Source of the DNA: Ruminococcus sp.
GTDB lineage: Bacteria; Bacillota; Clostridia; Oscillospirales; Ruminococcaceae
NCBI GenBank assembly: GCA_017517145.1
Contig: JAFXAJ010000114.1
Coordinates: 1 to 40,615 of the forward strand
DNA length: 40,615 nucleotides
Direction: 5' to 3'
Part shown: one piece after another, positions 1 through 8,386 of the stretch
How positions within the stretch are numbered: position 1 is the stretch's first letter
Layout of the letters: the number at the start of each line of letters is the position of its first letter
Position numbers and translations under genes: made by a program
The notes under the pieces: generated by a model
Told to the model about the DNA's origin: nothing
Seen by the model: the letters and a program-made list of their open reading frames with translations, nothing else
Databases searched by the model: none

Positions 1-71
1 GGTAATTTCAATTGATATGTGTTATAATATTCTTGTGGTACTTTTTTCATTGTAATTTAATAATACCACAA

Positions 72-118
72 AAAATTACTGCTGTCACGCATTTTTTTGT
101 GTGACAGCAGTTTTTTTC
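72..118. terminator. Bidirectional intrinsic terminator
   Basis: A perfect 10-bp stem (CTGCTGTCAC at 79-88 with GTGACAGCAG at 101-110) is followed by seven T and preceded by a run of A, so it can stop transcription on both strands. It serves the minus-strand gene that ends at 148 and whatever gene lies to the left of the window. Confidence 0.85.
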
Positions 119-147
119 TTTTTTACTCTTTTTTTACAGCGTCTTCT

Positions 148-528
148 TTATTCTTCTTCGGGTTCAATAATCTCAGCGTCTACTACATTCTTGCGGACGC
201 TTTCAATGCCGTTATGACAGCTTGCTTTCTTTGCGTAACCCTCGCTTGTTGCGATAATCTGACCGTTTGAGGCTTTCAGACGGAATCTGAATTCCCCTGA
301 TTTGTCAGTATAGACTTCAAATTTAGGATTCTTCTCAACAGCAAAATCTTCAACTGTCTGATCTTCAAGATTAGCAATGGGAGCATTTTTCATAATGCTT
401 GCGATGCCGTTCTTAATGCTGTCAATTCTGTTGTAAACTTCGCCGCCTGTAGCGATAACTTCGCCGTTTCCTGCTTTAAGACTGTGTGTAAAGCCTGTGT
501 TTGTTTTTTTAATTACAAATTTTCCCAT
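148..528 (-). CDS. YegP/DUF1508 tandem-repeat protein
   Basis: A small cytoplasmic protein of 127 residues made of two DUF1508 (YegP-type) repeats, roughly residues 2-50 and 68-118. Each has the family pattern: a beta-strand ending in F-x-L-K-A, then NG-x-(V/I)-IATG/S, then a segment ending in GI-x-S-(V/I). The molecular role of the family is not firmly known. I chose the ATG at 526-528 because AAGGTG lies about 8 bases upstream; an in-frame GTG at 538-540 overlaps that ribosome-binding site. The gene stands alone, with its own strong promoter (619-647) and a shared terminator (72-118). Confidence 0.85.
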   Translation of the reverse strand: MGKFVIKKTNTGFTHSLKAGNGEVIATGGEVYNRIDSIKNGIASIMKNAPIANLEDQTVEDFAVEKNPKFEVYTDKSGEFRFRLKASNGQIIATSEGYAKKASCHNGIESVRKNVVDAEIIEPEEE

Positions 529-568
529 TTTTATCAACACCTTTTTATTTTTTTCTTATTCGGGATTT

Positions 569-609
569 AAGGCAGAACCGCACAAAGCTCATCTGACGGC
601 TATTGCCTT
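569..609 (-). other. 5'-UTR hairpin of the DUF1508 gene
   Basis: On the minus strand the leader between the promoter and the ORF can fold on AAGGCA/TGCCTT (604-609 with 569-574), extended inward through a mismatch to CCG/CGG. It has no U-tract, so it is not an obvious terminator. It may be a stability or attenuation element. Confidence 0.35.
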
Positions 610-618
610 GATAATATA

Positions 619-647
619 ATTATACACCATTTTTATCTGTATGTCAA
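619..647 (-). promoter_or_regulatory. Sigma-A promoter of the DUF1508 gene
   Basis: Reading the minus strand, a perfect TTGACA (642-647) and a perfect TATAAT (619-624) are separated by 17 bases. Confidence 0.85.
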
Positions 648-738
648 TATATTTTTGTAAAATCTGCCTTTTTAATGCGGATTATATTTCAAAAAGGCGG
701 ATAAATCCTATGTACACGTCACTTTATTGCAATTTCTC

Positions 739-767
739 TTGCATTTTTTCTGCAAGTATAGTATAAT
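739..767 (+). promoter_or_regulatory. Sigma-A promoter of lon
   Basis: TTGCAT (739-744), a 17-base spacer and TATAAT (762-767) lie about 45 bases upstream of the lon start. No CIRCE (HrcA) repeat is visible near it. Confidence 0.7.
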
Positions 768-813
768 ATAAGTATACGTAAGAGATCCCATGAAAATAAC
801 GGAGAAAGAAAGT

Positions 814-3153
814 ATGGAACAAACTATGAAAAGCAATAAGAATACAGAGAACGGTAATGTTTTCTTTACCGTTGCAATGAGAGGTCTTGTGGCATTTCCT
901 AAAATGATTATGCATTTTGATGTCTCAAGAGATAAAACCATTGCGGCTGTTGAAAAAGCCATAAAATCAAACGGCAAGCTTTTCCTTGTTGCACAGCGGG
1001 ATGCAACTGTGGAGAATCCTGTTGCTTCCGACCTTTATACGGTTGGTGTTGTGGCTGAAATCAAACAGGTACTCAGACTTCCCGACAATGTTATGAAAGT
1101 TCTGGTTGAGGGTGTGTACAAGGCTAACCTCCTCCGCCTTATTGATGAGGGGGATGTTCTTCGCAGTGAAGTAAAGCGTGTACCTGCATACTCAAGAACA
1201 AAATATGATGAAATCGAAGCGCAGGCACTTATGCGTACACTTAAAAAAGAATTTGAGAGCTACAGTTCGTTTTCACCGAGAATGCCTAATGAGCTTATTT
1301 CAACAGTGGTTTCTCTGGAGAATCCGCAGAAGCTCTTTGAGGCTATAGCCTTCAACTGCGCCCTGAATTATCGTGATAAACAGGCACTTCTTGAGGAAAC
1401 AAACGTGCTCGGCAAGCTCTCGATGCTCATTGATTTCCTTGCTGCCGAGGTGGAAATCCTCCGTCTGGAAAACCAGATAAATGAGCAGACAAGAAACAAT
1501 ATCGACAAGGGACAGAAGGAATACTATCTCCGTGAACAGCTGCGGATTATACAGGAACAGCTGGGTGAGGACGAAGGAGAGGAAAATGCTGCCCTTTTTG
1601 AAAAGATAATGGAGCTGAAAATAGACGAGAAAAGCCGTGACAGGCTTATCAAGGAGTTCGAGAGACTCAACAGGCTTCCTTCTTCTTCTCAGGAAGCTTT
1701 CGTCATAAGAAATTACCTTGATACTGTCCTTGAACTGCCTTGGGGAAAGTATACTGCTGCAAAAGTTACCATGGAAAAGGCGTCAGCTATACTTGAAGAT
1801 GAACACTACGGTCTGAAACGTGTCAAAGAGCGTATTCTAGAATTTCTTGCAGTTCATACCCTTAACCCTGATATTAAGGGACAGATTATCTGTCTTGCAG
1901 GCCCTCCCGGAATCGGAAAGACTTCAATTGCACGTTCAATTGCAAAGGCAATGTGCAGGAAATATGTTCGTGTATCACTGGGCGGCGTCCGTGATGAGGC
2001 TGATATAAGAGGTCACAGAAAGACATACGTGGGAGCAATGCCCGGACGTATTATTGACGCTATAAAGCAGGCGGGAACTTCTGACCCTATGATACTCTTT
2101 GATGAAATTGACAAGCTTTGCAGCGACGCAAAGGGAGATCCCTCGTCTGCTATGCTTGAAGTTCTCGACAGCGAGCAGAACAGCACCTTCCGTGACCACT
2201 TCATTGAAGTTCCCTTTGACCTTAGCAAAGCGGTGTTTATTACTACAGCGAATAATGTAGGGAATATCCCTGCACCCCTCCTTGACAGAATGGAGCTTAT
2301 TGAGCTGCCCAGTTATACTGCCGAGGAAAAATTCCACATTGCAAAGGAGCATCTTATTCCCAAACAGATCAAAGAGCACGGTCTTAAAGGCACGCAGCTG
2401 AAGTTTCAGGATGATGCCATAAATGACATTATCGCCTACTATACAAGAGAAGCCGGTGTGCGTACTCTTGAAAGATATATTGCGTCTGTATGCCGTAAAG
2501 CTGCTAAGAAAATTGCTGACGGTGACGCAAAGCGCCTTACTGTAAAGGCTAAGGAGCTTGAAAGCTGGCTTGGTGTATACAAGTATACAAGAGATCTTAT
2601 TTCTGACAAGGATCAGGTAGGCGTTGTTAACGGACTGGCATGGACACCTGTAGGCGGTACAGTTATGCCCCTTGAAGTACTTGCTCTTGACGGTTCCGGA
2701 AGTATTGAAATTACAGGCTCTCTGGGCGATGTTATGAAGGAAAGTGCGAGAATTGCTGTTACATACGTGCGCAGTGTGGCAGATAAATACGGCATTGACA
2801 AGGAATTTTTCAAGAATAAGGATATGCATATCCACGCTCCCGAAGGTGCAGTTCCGAAGGACGGTCCTTCCGCAGGTGTGACAATTACTACTGCAATTGT
2901 ATCGGCACTTACAGGACGTAAAGTGCGTTCAGATGTGGCTATGACAGGTGAAATCACACTTCACGGCAAGGTTCTTCCCATAGGGGGGCTCCGTGAAAAG
3001 ACAATGGCTGCATTTAAGCTTGGTATAAAGACGGTAATTATCCCCGTTGACAACAAGCCTGACCTGGAAGAAGTTGACGACGCTGTAAAAAATAATATTG
3101 AATTCGTATTTGCAGACAATCTCACAGATGTTCTGGATACTGCACTTTTGTAA
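814..3153 (+). CDS. lon: ATP-dependent protease La (Lon)
   Basis: Cytoplasmic AAA+ serine protease of 779 residues that degrades misfolded and regulatory proteins. In order: the N-terminal LON substrate-binding domain (about 15-210), a coiled-coil linker with the QYYLREQL-like segment, the AAA+ module with Walker A GPPGIGKTS (363-371) and Walker B MILFDEID, and the C-terminal protease domain. The catalytic dyad is Ser686 in PKDGPSAG and Lys729 in GGLREK, 43 residues apart as in E. coli Lon. I chose ATG 814 because GGAG (801-804) sits 9 bases upstream; the in-frame ATG at 790 has no good ribosome-binding site. It is followed after 12 bases by ysxC, the usual lon-ysxC pairing in Firmicutes. Confidence 0.97.
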   Translation: MEQTMKSNKNTENGNVFFTVAMRGLVAFPKMIMHFDVSRDKTIAAVEKAIKSNGKLFLVAQRDATVENPVASDLYTVGVVAEIKQVLRLPDNVMKVLVEGVYKANLLRLIDEGDVLRSEVKRVPAYSRTKYDEIEAQALMRTLKKEFESYSSFSPRMPNELISTVVSLENPQKLFEAIAFNCALNYRDKQALLEETNVLGKLSMLIDFLAAEVEILRLENQINEQTRNNIDKGQKEYYLREQLRIIQEQLGEDEGEENAALFEKIMELKIDEKSRDRLIKEFERLNRLPSSSQEAFVIRNYLDTVLELPWGKYTAAKVTMEKASAILEDEHYGLKRVKERILEFLAVHTLNPDIKGQIICLAGPPGIGKTSIARSIAKAMCRKYVRVSLGGVRDEADIRGHRKTYVGAMPGRIIDAIKQAGTSDPMILFDEIDKLCSDAKGDPSSAMLEVLDSEQNSTFRDHFIEVPFDLSKAVFITTANNVGNIPAPLLDRMELIELPSYTAEEKFHIAKEHLIPKQIKEHGLKGTQLKFQDDAINDIIAYYTREAGVRTLERYIASVCRKAAKKIADGDAKRLTVKAKELESWLGVYKYTRDLISDKDQVGVVNGLAWTPVGGTVMPLEVLALDGSGSIEITGSLGDVMKESARIAVTYVRSVADKYGIDKEFFKNKDMHIHAPEGAVPKDGPSAGVTITTAIVSALTGRKVRSDVAMTGEITLHGKVLPIGGLREKTMAAFKLGIKTVIIPVDNKPDLEEVDDAVKNNIEFVFADNLTDVLDTALL

Positions 3154-3165
3154 AGGAGGGCGGAT

Positions 3166-3756
3166 ATGAAGCTCAATTACAATAAAGCGGAATATATTGC
3201 ATCGTATGGCACATATTCCCAGATACCACAGGGCGACAGAGTTGAAATTGCCTTTGCAGGTCATTCAAATGTGGGAAAATCAACTCTGATTAACAAGCTT
3301 TTCAACCGCAGAAATCTGGCAAGAGTAAGCTCTGTGCCGGGTAAGACGGCAACTATAAATTTTTACGGTCTGGAGAATATTTATTTCGTTGACCTTCCCG
3401 GCTATGGATATGCTAAGGTAGCAAAATCGGAAAAAGAGCGCTGGTCGGGACTTATTGACGGTTATCTCAGTTCTGACAGAGATATACGCATAGTATTCAT
3501 GCTGATTGATATGCGCCACGCTCCAACAAAGGACGACCTGAAAATGATAGATTTTCTCATTGACACGGAAATGCCGTTCATACTCGTTCTGACAAAGGCT
3601 GACAAACTGAAAAAAATGGAGCGAATCAAGCGTATGGAGGCTTTCAAGAACGAAATACCATGCTTTGAGGATATGCACGTTATACCCTTTTCCTCTATGA
3701 CCTTTGAGGGCGTAGAGGAACTCAGGGCAATTGTTGAGGAAGTGGCGGAGGATTGA
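3166..3756 (+). CDS. ysxC: Ribosome biogenesis GTPase YsxC/EngB
   Basis: An essential TrmE-Era-EngA-EngB-family GTPase that helps assemble the 50S subunit. The 196-residue length is normal. Visible motifs: G1 GHSNVGKST (32-40), a threonine-containing G2 region (PGKTATINF), G3 DLPGYGYA, G4 TKAD near residue 144, and G5 SSM. The start ATG follows AAAGGAGGGCGGAT, an excellent Shine-Dalgarno. Placed directly after lon and 27 bases before lysA, it is very likely co-transcribed with both. Confidence 0.96.
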   Translation: MKLNYNKAEYIASYGTYSQIPQGDRVEIAFAGHSNVGKSTLINKLFNRRNLARVSSVPGKTATINFYGLENIYFVDLPGYGYAKVAKSEKERWSGLIDGYLSSDRDIRIVFMLIDMRHAPTKDDLKMIDFLIDTEMPFILVLTKADKLKKMERIKRMEAFKNEIPCFEDMHVIPFSSMTFEGVEELRAIVEEVAED

Positions 3757-3783
3757 TATTCCGCACGAAAGGACGGAAAAAAT

Positions 3784-5088
3784 ATGTTTGTATCTGAAAA
3801 TTTAAGTATAAATGAAAACGGAAATCTCACCATAGGCGGTGTTGATACTGTAGAACTGGCAAAAACTTATGGTACGCCCCTTTATGTCATGGACGAGGCG
3901 CTTGTGCGCAAAAACTGCCGTGATTTCAACGAAAATATCAGAAAATTCTATGGCGAAAAGGGCAGAGTCCACTATGCAAGCAAGGCACTTTCCTGCATGG
4001 AAATGTGCCGTATAGTCGGAAGCGAGGGACTCGGACTTGACGCTGTATCTATCGGAGAACTTTACACTGCTGTAAAGGCAGGATTTGACCCTGCAAAAAT
4101 CGGATTCCACGGCAACAACAAGACTAACGAGGAACTTGAATATGCTCTGGAAGTTGGTGTAGGGCATATTATTGTTGACAATATTGATGAGCTTCATCGC
4201 CTGTCTGAAATTGCAGGAAATATGGGCAAAAAGCCTCATATTATGTTCCGTATCAAGCCGGGAATTGACGCACATACCCACGATTTCGTAAAAACAGGAC
4301 AGATTGACAGCAAATTCGGCTTTGCCCTTGAAACAGGAGAGGCTTTCGATGCTGTAAAAGAAGCTTTAAACTGCGAAAATGTGGAGCTTTACGGACTTCA
4401 CTGCCACATTGGCTCACAGATTTTCGACATCGCTCCCTTTGAGGAAGCTGCAAAAGTAATGCTTGAATTTATCGCAAAGATAAAGAATGAGCTGAATTAC
4501 GAAATACAGGGGCTTAACCTTGGCGGAGGCTTTGGTATAAAGTATCTTGAGGAACATGACCCGCAGCCCTTTGGTGTGTTTATGGAAAGAGTTTCACAGG
4601 TTGTTATTTCCCAGTGTGAAAATCTGGGCGTAAACCGTCCCTTCATTTACATCGAGCCGGGCAGGTCAATCGCAGCATCAGCAGGAATTACGCTGTATAC
4701 TGTGGGCACAAGAAAGGAAATCCCCAATATAAGAACTTACGTTTCCGTTGACGGCGGTATGGCGGATAATCCCCGTTATATCCTGTATAAGTCGGAATAT
4801 GAAGCTATTGTTGCAAATAAGGCAGGGGAGGAGCGCTCCGAAAGAGTTACTATTGCAGGAAAATGTTGTGAAAGCGGCGACCTTATCGGAGAAGATATGC
4901 CTCTCCAGCACGCAGAATCAGGAGATATAATTGCTGTCTGCGCTACAGGTGCATACAATTTCTCGATGTCCTCAAACTATAACAGACTTTGCAGACCTGC
5001 TCTTGTATTCGTAAACAACGGCGAATCAAGAATTGCAGTAAAAAGACAGACTCTTGAAGATATTATCAGAAATGATTTGATATATTGA
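3784..5088 (+). CDS. lysA: Diaminopimelate decarboxylase
   Basis: PLP-dependent fold-III decarboxylase that converts meso-diaminopimelate to L-lysine, the last step of lysine synthesis. It is 434 residues long, standard for LysA. The PLP lysine is Lys67 in HYASKALSC. The TIM barrel carries HCHIGSQ and GGGFGIKY, and the C-terminal beta-barrel carries CCESGD, which donates Cys and Asp to the partner active site, and the ATGAYNFSMSSNYN segment typical of the family. The start is supported by AAAGGA upstream. No lysine riboswitch is visible: the 27-base gap after ysxC is too short. Expression probably comes from the lon promoter by read-through. Confidence 0.96.
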   Translation: MFVSENLSINENGNLTIGGVDTVELAKTYGTPLYVMDEALVRKNCRDFNENIRKFYGEKGRVHYASKALSCMEMCRIVGSEGLGLDAVSIGELYTAVKAGFDPAKIGFHGNNKTNEELEYALEVGVGHIIVDNIDELHRLSEIAGNMGKKPHIMFRIKPGIDAHTHDFVKTGQIDSKFGFALETGEAFDAVKEALNCENVELYGLHCHIGSQIFDIAPFEEAAKVMLEFIAKIKNELNYEIQGLNLGGGFGIKYLEEHDPQPFGVFMERVSQVVISQCENLGVNRPFIYIEPGRSIAASAGITLYTVGTRKEIPNIRTYVSVDGGMADNPRYILYKSEYEAIVANKAGEERSERVTIAGKCCESGDLIGEDMPLQHAESGDIIAVCATGAYNFSMSSNYNRLCRPALVFVNNGESRIAVKRQTLEDIIRNDLIY

Positions 5089-5101
5089 GCAGGTGATGTA
5101 T

Positions 5102-5998
5102 ATGAAACGCTATGTTAAACTGGTGATTATCCTTGTGATGTCCTTGGTTGCCTTTTGTTCTTTAAGCGGTTTTATGTATGACGGACCGCACTTTGAAATA
5201 CGTATAACAGACAAGAACGGTGAGTATATTGACGAAAACCCTTATGAGAACCATATTTTTGATATACTTATAAAATTTGATGAAAGTGACGAATGGTATA
5301 CTGATTTCAACGAACTGGAAACAAAAATTCCAAAGGACAGCGAGCTTGCAAATTATTGCGAGGACGGATACAGAAGCCTGCGTGTGCATTTCAGAGATAC
5401 TGTCGGTATCAACATTTCAGACGAATGGGGTAGAGAAGGTTCATACAACGGAAATGAGCGTCATGCACTTTTTTGTCATCGTTACAAGAAATTGCGTCTT
5501 GTGGTAGCTGATGAATCGGGCAATATAATTACTATAACAGAGCCTGTAAAGATTGAAGACAAATTTATAAATATGGCTCATGCTTATCTGAATTATTGTC
5601 CTGAGGACAATACAATAAGTACGGGATATGTAACTTCATCAATAGCACAGGGCTATATAGGCTGGTTATCAATTATTCTGGTCTTTTTTGATGGGTTGGC
5701 ACTTGTTTTGTTTCTGATTTATTCCTTTGTCAGAAAGAAAACAAGCAAGCTTTGCCGTGTGTTTAAAATTCTGTCGTCATTATTTTTTGTTCCCCTTGGA
5801 CTGCTTTCTGTATGCTGTCTTTTACCGCCTCAGATTAATCCCCGTGGAATAACAGATGTTTTAGAAGAAATAGTAAAAATTGTTTTTTCTCTTGGTTGGT
5901 TGTTATGTACATCACTTGTATCAATAATCGTTTTGCATTTTTTCAGTAAAGAATTAAAAGCGAGAGAAAACGATAATTGCATAACAGACGTTGAGTAG
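5102..5998 (+). CDS. Hypothetical membrane protein with extracytoplasmic domain
   Basis: I do not recognise this 298-residue protein. Residues 1-22 form a signal peptide or first membrane segment (MKRY then VKLVIILVMSLVAFCSLSGF). A hydrophilic, acidic, Tyr-rich domain of about 160 residues follows and is probably outside the cell. Three hydrophobic helices near the C-terminus (about 187-213, 224-246, 256-280) end in a charged cytoplasmic tail. Three starts are possible (GTG 5093, ATG 5096, ATG 5102). I prefer 5102 because AGGTGA (5091-5096) is then 5 bases away. It begins just after the lysA stop, so it may share that transcript, and it ends in a strong terminator. Confidence 0.75.
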   Translation: MKRYVKLVIILVMSLVAFCSLSGFMYDGPHFEIRITDKNGEYIDENPYENHIFDILIKFDESDEWYTDFNELETKIPKDSELANYCEDGYRSLRVHFRDTVGINISDEWGREGSYNGNERHALFCHRYKKLRLVVADESGNIITITEPVKIEDKFINMAHAYLNYCPEDNTISTGYVTSSIAQGYIGWLSIILVFFDGLALVLFLIYSFVRKKTSKLCRVFKILSSLFFVPLGLLSVCCLLPPQINPRGITDVLEEIVKIVFSLGWLLCTSLVSIIVLHFFSKELKARENDNCITDVE

Positions 5999-6011
5999 CT
6001 TTTAAATTCAG

Positions 6012-6040
6012 ACAGCCCTGATTATCAGGGCTGTTTTGTT
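6012..6040 (+). terminator. Intrinsic terminator
   Basis: ACAGCCCTGAT (6012-6022) pairs with ATCAGGGCTGT (6024-6034) and is followed by a short T run. It ends the lon-ysxC-lysA-5102 unit and separates it from the acn promoter. Confidence 0.8.
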
Positions 6041-6076
6041 ATACTAACAAAAAGGAATTTCCAGCTATATTTTATA

Positions 6077-6094
6077 TTGTTTATTTCTTGACAA
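6077..6094. promoter_or_regulatory. Candidate Rex operator over the acn -35 box
   Basis: The 18-bp site TTGTTTATTTCTTGACAA matches 12 of 14 specified positions of the clostridial Rex operator TTGTTAA-N4-TTAACAA, as an inverted repeat. Its right half contains the TTGACA -35 element of the acn promoter, so binding would block RNA polymerase. The rex gene is the last gene of the operon, consistent with autoregulation by the NADH/NAD+ ratio. Confidence 0.75.
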
Positions 6095-6116
6095 AAATTT
6101 TGAAATAGTGTAAAAT
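6088..6116 (+). promoter_or_regulatory. Sigma-A promoter of acn-icd-rex
   Basis: A perfect TTGACA (6088-6093), a 17-base spacer and TAAAAT (6111-6116). The leader of about 68 bases contains a short GGC/GCC-rich stem near 6155-6175 before the AAAGGA ribosome-binding site. Confidence 0.85.
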
Positions 6117-6189
6117 ATAAAGGGAAACTCTGAATTTATGATTCGGAGCAGTGACAGCGGCATCGTCCGCCGGAAAGGAATGATTAAAA

Positions 6190-8127
6190 ATGGGTTTAAC
6201 ACTTACAGAAAAAATTCTGAAGGCTCATCTCGTTGACGGTGAGTATATCAAAGGTCAGGAAATCGGTATAAAGATTGACCAGACTCTTACACAGGACGCT
6301 ACAGGTACTATGGCATATCTCGAATTTGAGGCTATGGGTGTACCGAGAGTAAAAACAGAGCGTTCAGTTGCATATATTGACCACAACACTCTCCAGAGCG
6401 GATTTGAAAATGCCGACGACCATCGTTTTATCGGTTCTGTTGCAAAGAAGCATGGAATTTATTTTTCACGTCCCGGAAATGGTATCTGCCATCAGGTTCA
6501 CCTTGAAAGATTCGGAATCCCCGGCAAGACTCTCATCGGTTCTGACAGCCATACTCCCACAGGCGGCGGTATCGGTATGATTGCTATCGGTGCAGGCGGT
6601 CTTGACGTAGCTGTTGCTATGGGCGGAGGCGCATACTACATAACCTGCCCTAAGGTTGTTAAGGTAAACCTGACAGGTAAGCTTCGTCCCTGGGTTGCTG
6701 CTAAGGACGTTATCCTTGAAGTTCTCAGACGTATGTCCGTTAAGGGCGGCGTAGGAAAGGTTATTGAGTACGTAGGCGAGGGCGTAAAGACTCTCTCTGT
6801 TCCTGAGCGTGCAACTATCACAAACATGGGTGCAGAGCTTGGCGCTACAACTTCAATATTCCCCTCTGACGAAATCACAAAGCAGTTCCTTAAGGCTCAG
6901 AAGCGTGAGGAAGTATGGGTTCCCCTTGCTGCTGACGAGGACGCTGTATACGACGAAGAACTGAACATCAACCTCAGCGAGCTTGTTCCTCTTGCTGCTT
7001 GTCCTCACTCTCCCGACAACGTAAAGAGCGTTGAGGAAATTGGCAGACTTAAAATCGACCAGGTTTGTATCGGTTCATGTACAAACTCATCACTCCTTGA
7101 TATGCTCAAGGTTGCTCACATCTTAAAGGGCAAGACAGTTCACCCTGATGTATCACTTGCTATTGCTCCCGGTTCAAAGCAGGTTCTCAATATGATGGCT
7201 GAAAACGGCGCACTGGCAACTCTTATAGATGCAGGTGCAAGAATTCTTGAAAGTGCCTGCGGTCCTTGTATCGGTATGGGACAGTCACCTAACTCCAAGG
7301 GTATTTCCCTCCGTACATTCAACAGAAACTTCGAGGGACGTTCCGGAACAAAGGACGGTCAGATTTACCTCGTATCTCCTGAAATGGCTGCTATTTCCGC
7401 TATTACAGGATACCTTACAGATCCCATGGAAATCGGTGAAATGCCTGAATTCAAGCTTCCTGAGGAATTCACAATCAACGACAATATGGTTGTTCCTCCC
7501 GCTGCAGCTGAGGATATGGACAGCGTTGAGATTCTCCGTGGACCCAACATCAAGCCTTATCCTGATACAGCACCTCTCCTTGAAACAATTGATGCTCCTG
7601 TATCTCTCAAGGTAGGCGATAATATCACAACTGACCACATCATGCCCGCAGGTGCGAAAATTCTTCCTCTCCGTTCAAATATTCCTGCTATTTCACAGCA
7701 CTGCTTTGCTGTATGCGATGAGGCATTCCCCACAAGAGCAAAGGAGCTTGGAAAGAGCATTATCGTAGGCGGTTCAAACTACGGTCAGGGTTCATCAAGA
7801 GAGCACGCTGCACTTGCACCTCTCTACCTTGGTGTAAAGGCAGTTCTCGTTAAGTCCTTCGCACGTATTCACCGTGCAAACCTCGTAAATGCAGGTATTC
7901 TTCCTCTTACATTCGTAAACGAGGCTGACTACGACAAGATTAACGAAGGTGACGTACTTGTACTTGCTGACGTAAGAAAGGATATTGCCGAGGGCAAATC
8001 TGAGCTTACTGTCGTAAACAAGACAAACGGAGCTGAAATCCCTGTTCTCTGCGAGCTTTCAGGACGTACAAAGGATATTATCCTTGCAGGCGGACTCCTT
8101 GACTTCACAAGAGAATCAATGAAATAA
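6190..8127 (+). CDS. acnA: Aconitate hydratase, Aquifex-type
   Basis: A [4Fe-4S] enzyme that isomerises citrate to isocitrate in the cytoplasm. At 645 residues it matches the short Aquifex-type aconitase subfamily rather than the ~900-residue AcnA of E. coli. The cluster cysteines are in CIGSCTNSS (Cys297 is the expected ligand) and ACGPC (Cys357 and Cys360). The C-terminal swivel domain carries DNITTDHIMPAG and SNYGQGSSREHAA, which holds the substrate-binding serine and arginine. SDSHTPTGGG near residue 120 is also diagnostic. It leads an operon with icd and rex under a Rex-operated promoter, making it part of the oxidative branch that supplies 2-oxoglutarate for glutamate. The start follows AAAGGA. 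Confidence 0.95.
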   Translation: MGLTLTEKILKAHLVDGEYIKGQEIGIKIDQTLTQDATGTMAYLEFEAMGVPRVKTERSVAYIDHNTLQSGFENADDHRFIGSVAKKHGIYFSRPGNGICHQVHLERFGIPGKTLIGSDSHTPTGGGIGMIAIGAGGLDVAVAMGGGAYYITCPKVVKVNLTGKLRPWVAAKDVILEVLRRMSVKGGVGKVIEYVGEGVKTLSVPERATITNMGAELGATTSIFPSDEITKQFLKAQKREEVWVPLAADEDAVYDEELNINLSELVPLAACPHSPDNVKSVEEIGRLKIDQVCIGSCTNSSLLDMLKVAHILKGKTVHPDVSLAIAPGSKQVLNMMAENGALATLIDAGARILESACGPCIGMGQSPNSKGISLRTFNRNFEGRSGTKDGQIYLVSPEMAAISAITGYLTDPMEIGEMPEFKLPEEFTINDNMVVPPAAAEDMDSVEILRGPNIKPYPDTAPLLETIDAPVSLKVGDNITTDHIMPAGAKILPLRSNIPAISQHCFAVCDEAFPTRAKELGKSIIVGGSNYGQGSSREHAALAPLYLGVKAVLVKSFARIHRANLVNAGILPLTFVNEADYDKINEGDVLVLADVRKDIAEGKSELTVVNKTNGAEIPVLCELSGRTKDIILAGGLLDFTRESMK

Positions 8128-8348
8128 TGAATACTAATCTGACAGCGTTGCTCTCCACAGCTGATTCTGCGGAGGGCATGCTCAGAATTCTGATATTTTT
8201 TGTAGGTCTTTTCATGATGTTCTGGGGCGTAAATATTTTCAGACACCTGAAAAGCGGCAAATGGACTAATTTTCAGAAAGCAGTTGATTTTGCCGGACTG
8301 ATTTTATTCGGCATACTGCTGATAATGCTGCTTGCAGCAATGATATGA
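8127..8348 (+). CDS. Small two-TM membrane protein between acn and icd
   Basis: A 73-residue protein whose ATG overlaps the last base of the acn stop (TAATG), so it is probably made by translational coupling; I see no strong ribosome-binding site of its own. Residues 19-38 (ILIFFVGLFMMFWGVNIF) and 52-72 (AGLILFGILLIMLLAAMI) are hydrophobic helices joined by a short basic loop. I cannot assign a function. A membrane protein lodged between aconitase and isocitrate dehydrogenase is unexpected. Confidence 0.7.
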   Translation: MNTNLTALLSTADSAEGMLRILIFFVGLFMMFWGVNIFRHLKSGKWTNFQKAVDFAGLILFGILLIMLLAAMI

Positions 8349-8386
8349 CCTGATAAGGGTTAAATACGAAACGGAGGTAAAAACCA

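Noticed and set aside
1975-2835. Long minus-strand frame inside lon
   Set aside because: It lies wholly opposite an unmistakable lon gene, lacks a ribosome-binding site and encodes a Cys/Asn-rich sequence typical of antisense shadow frames.
3757-3783. Lysine riboswitch before lysA
   Set aside because: Only 27 bases separate ysxC and lysA, far too short for the lysine riboswitch.
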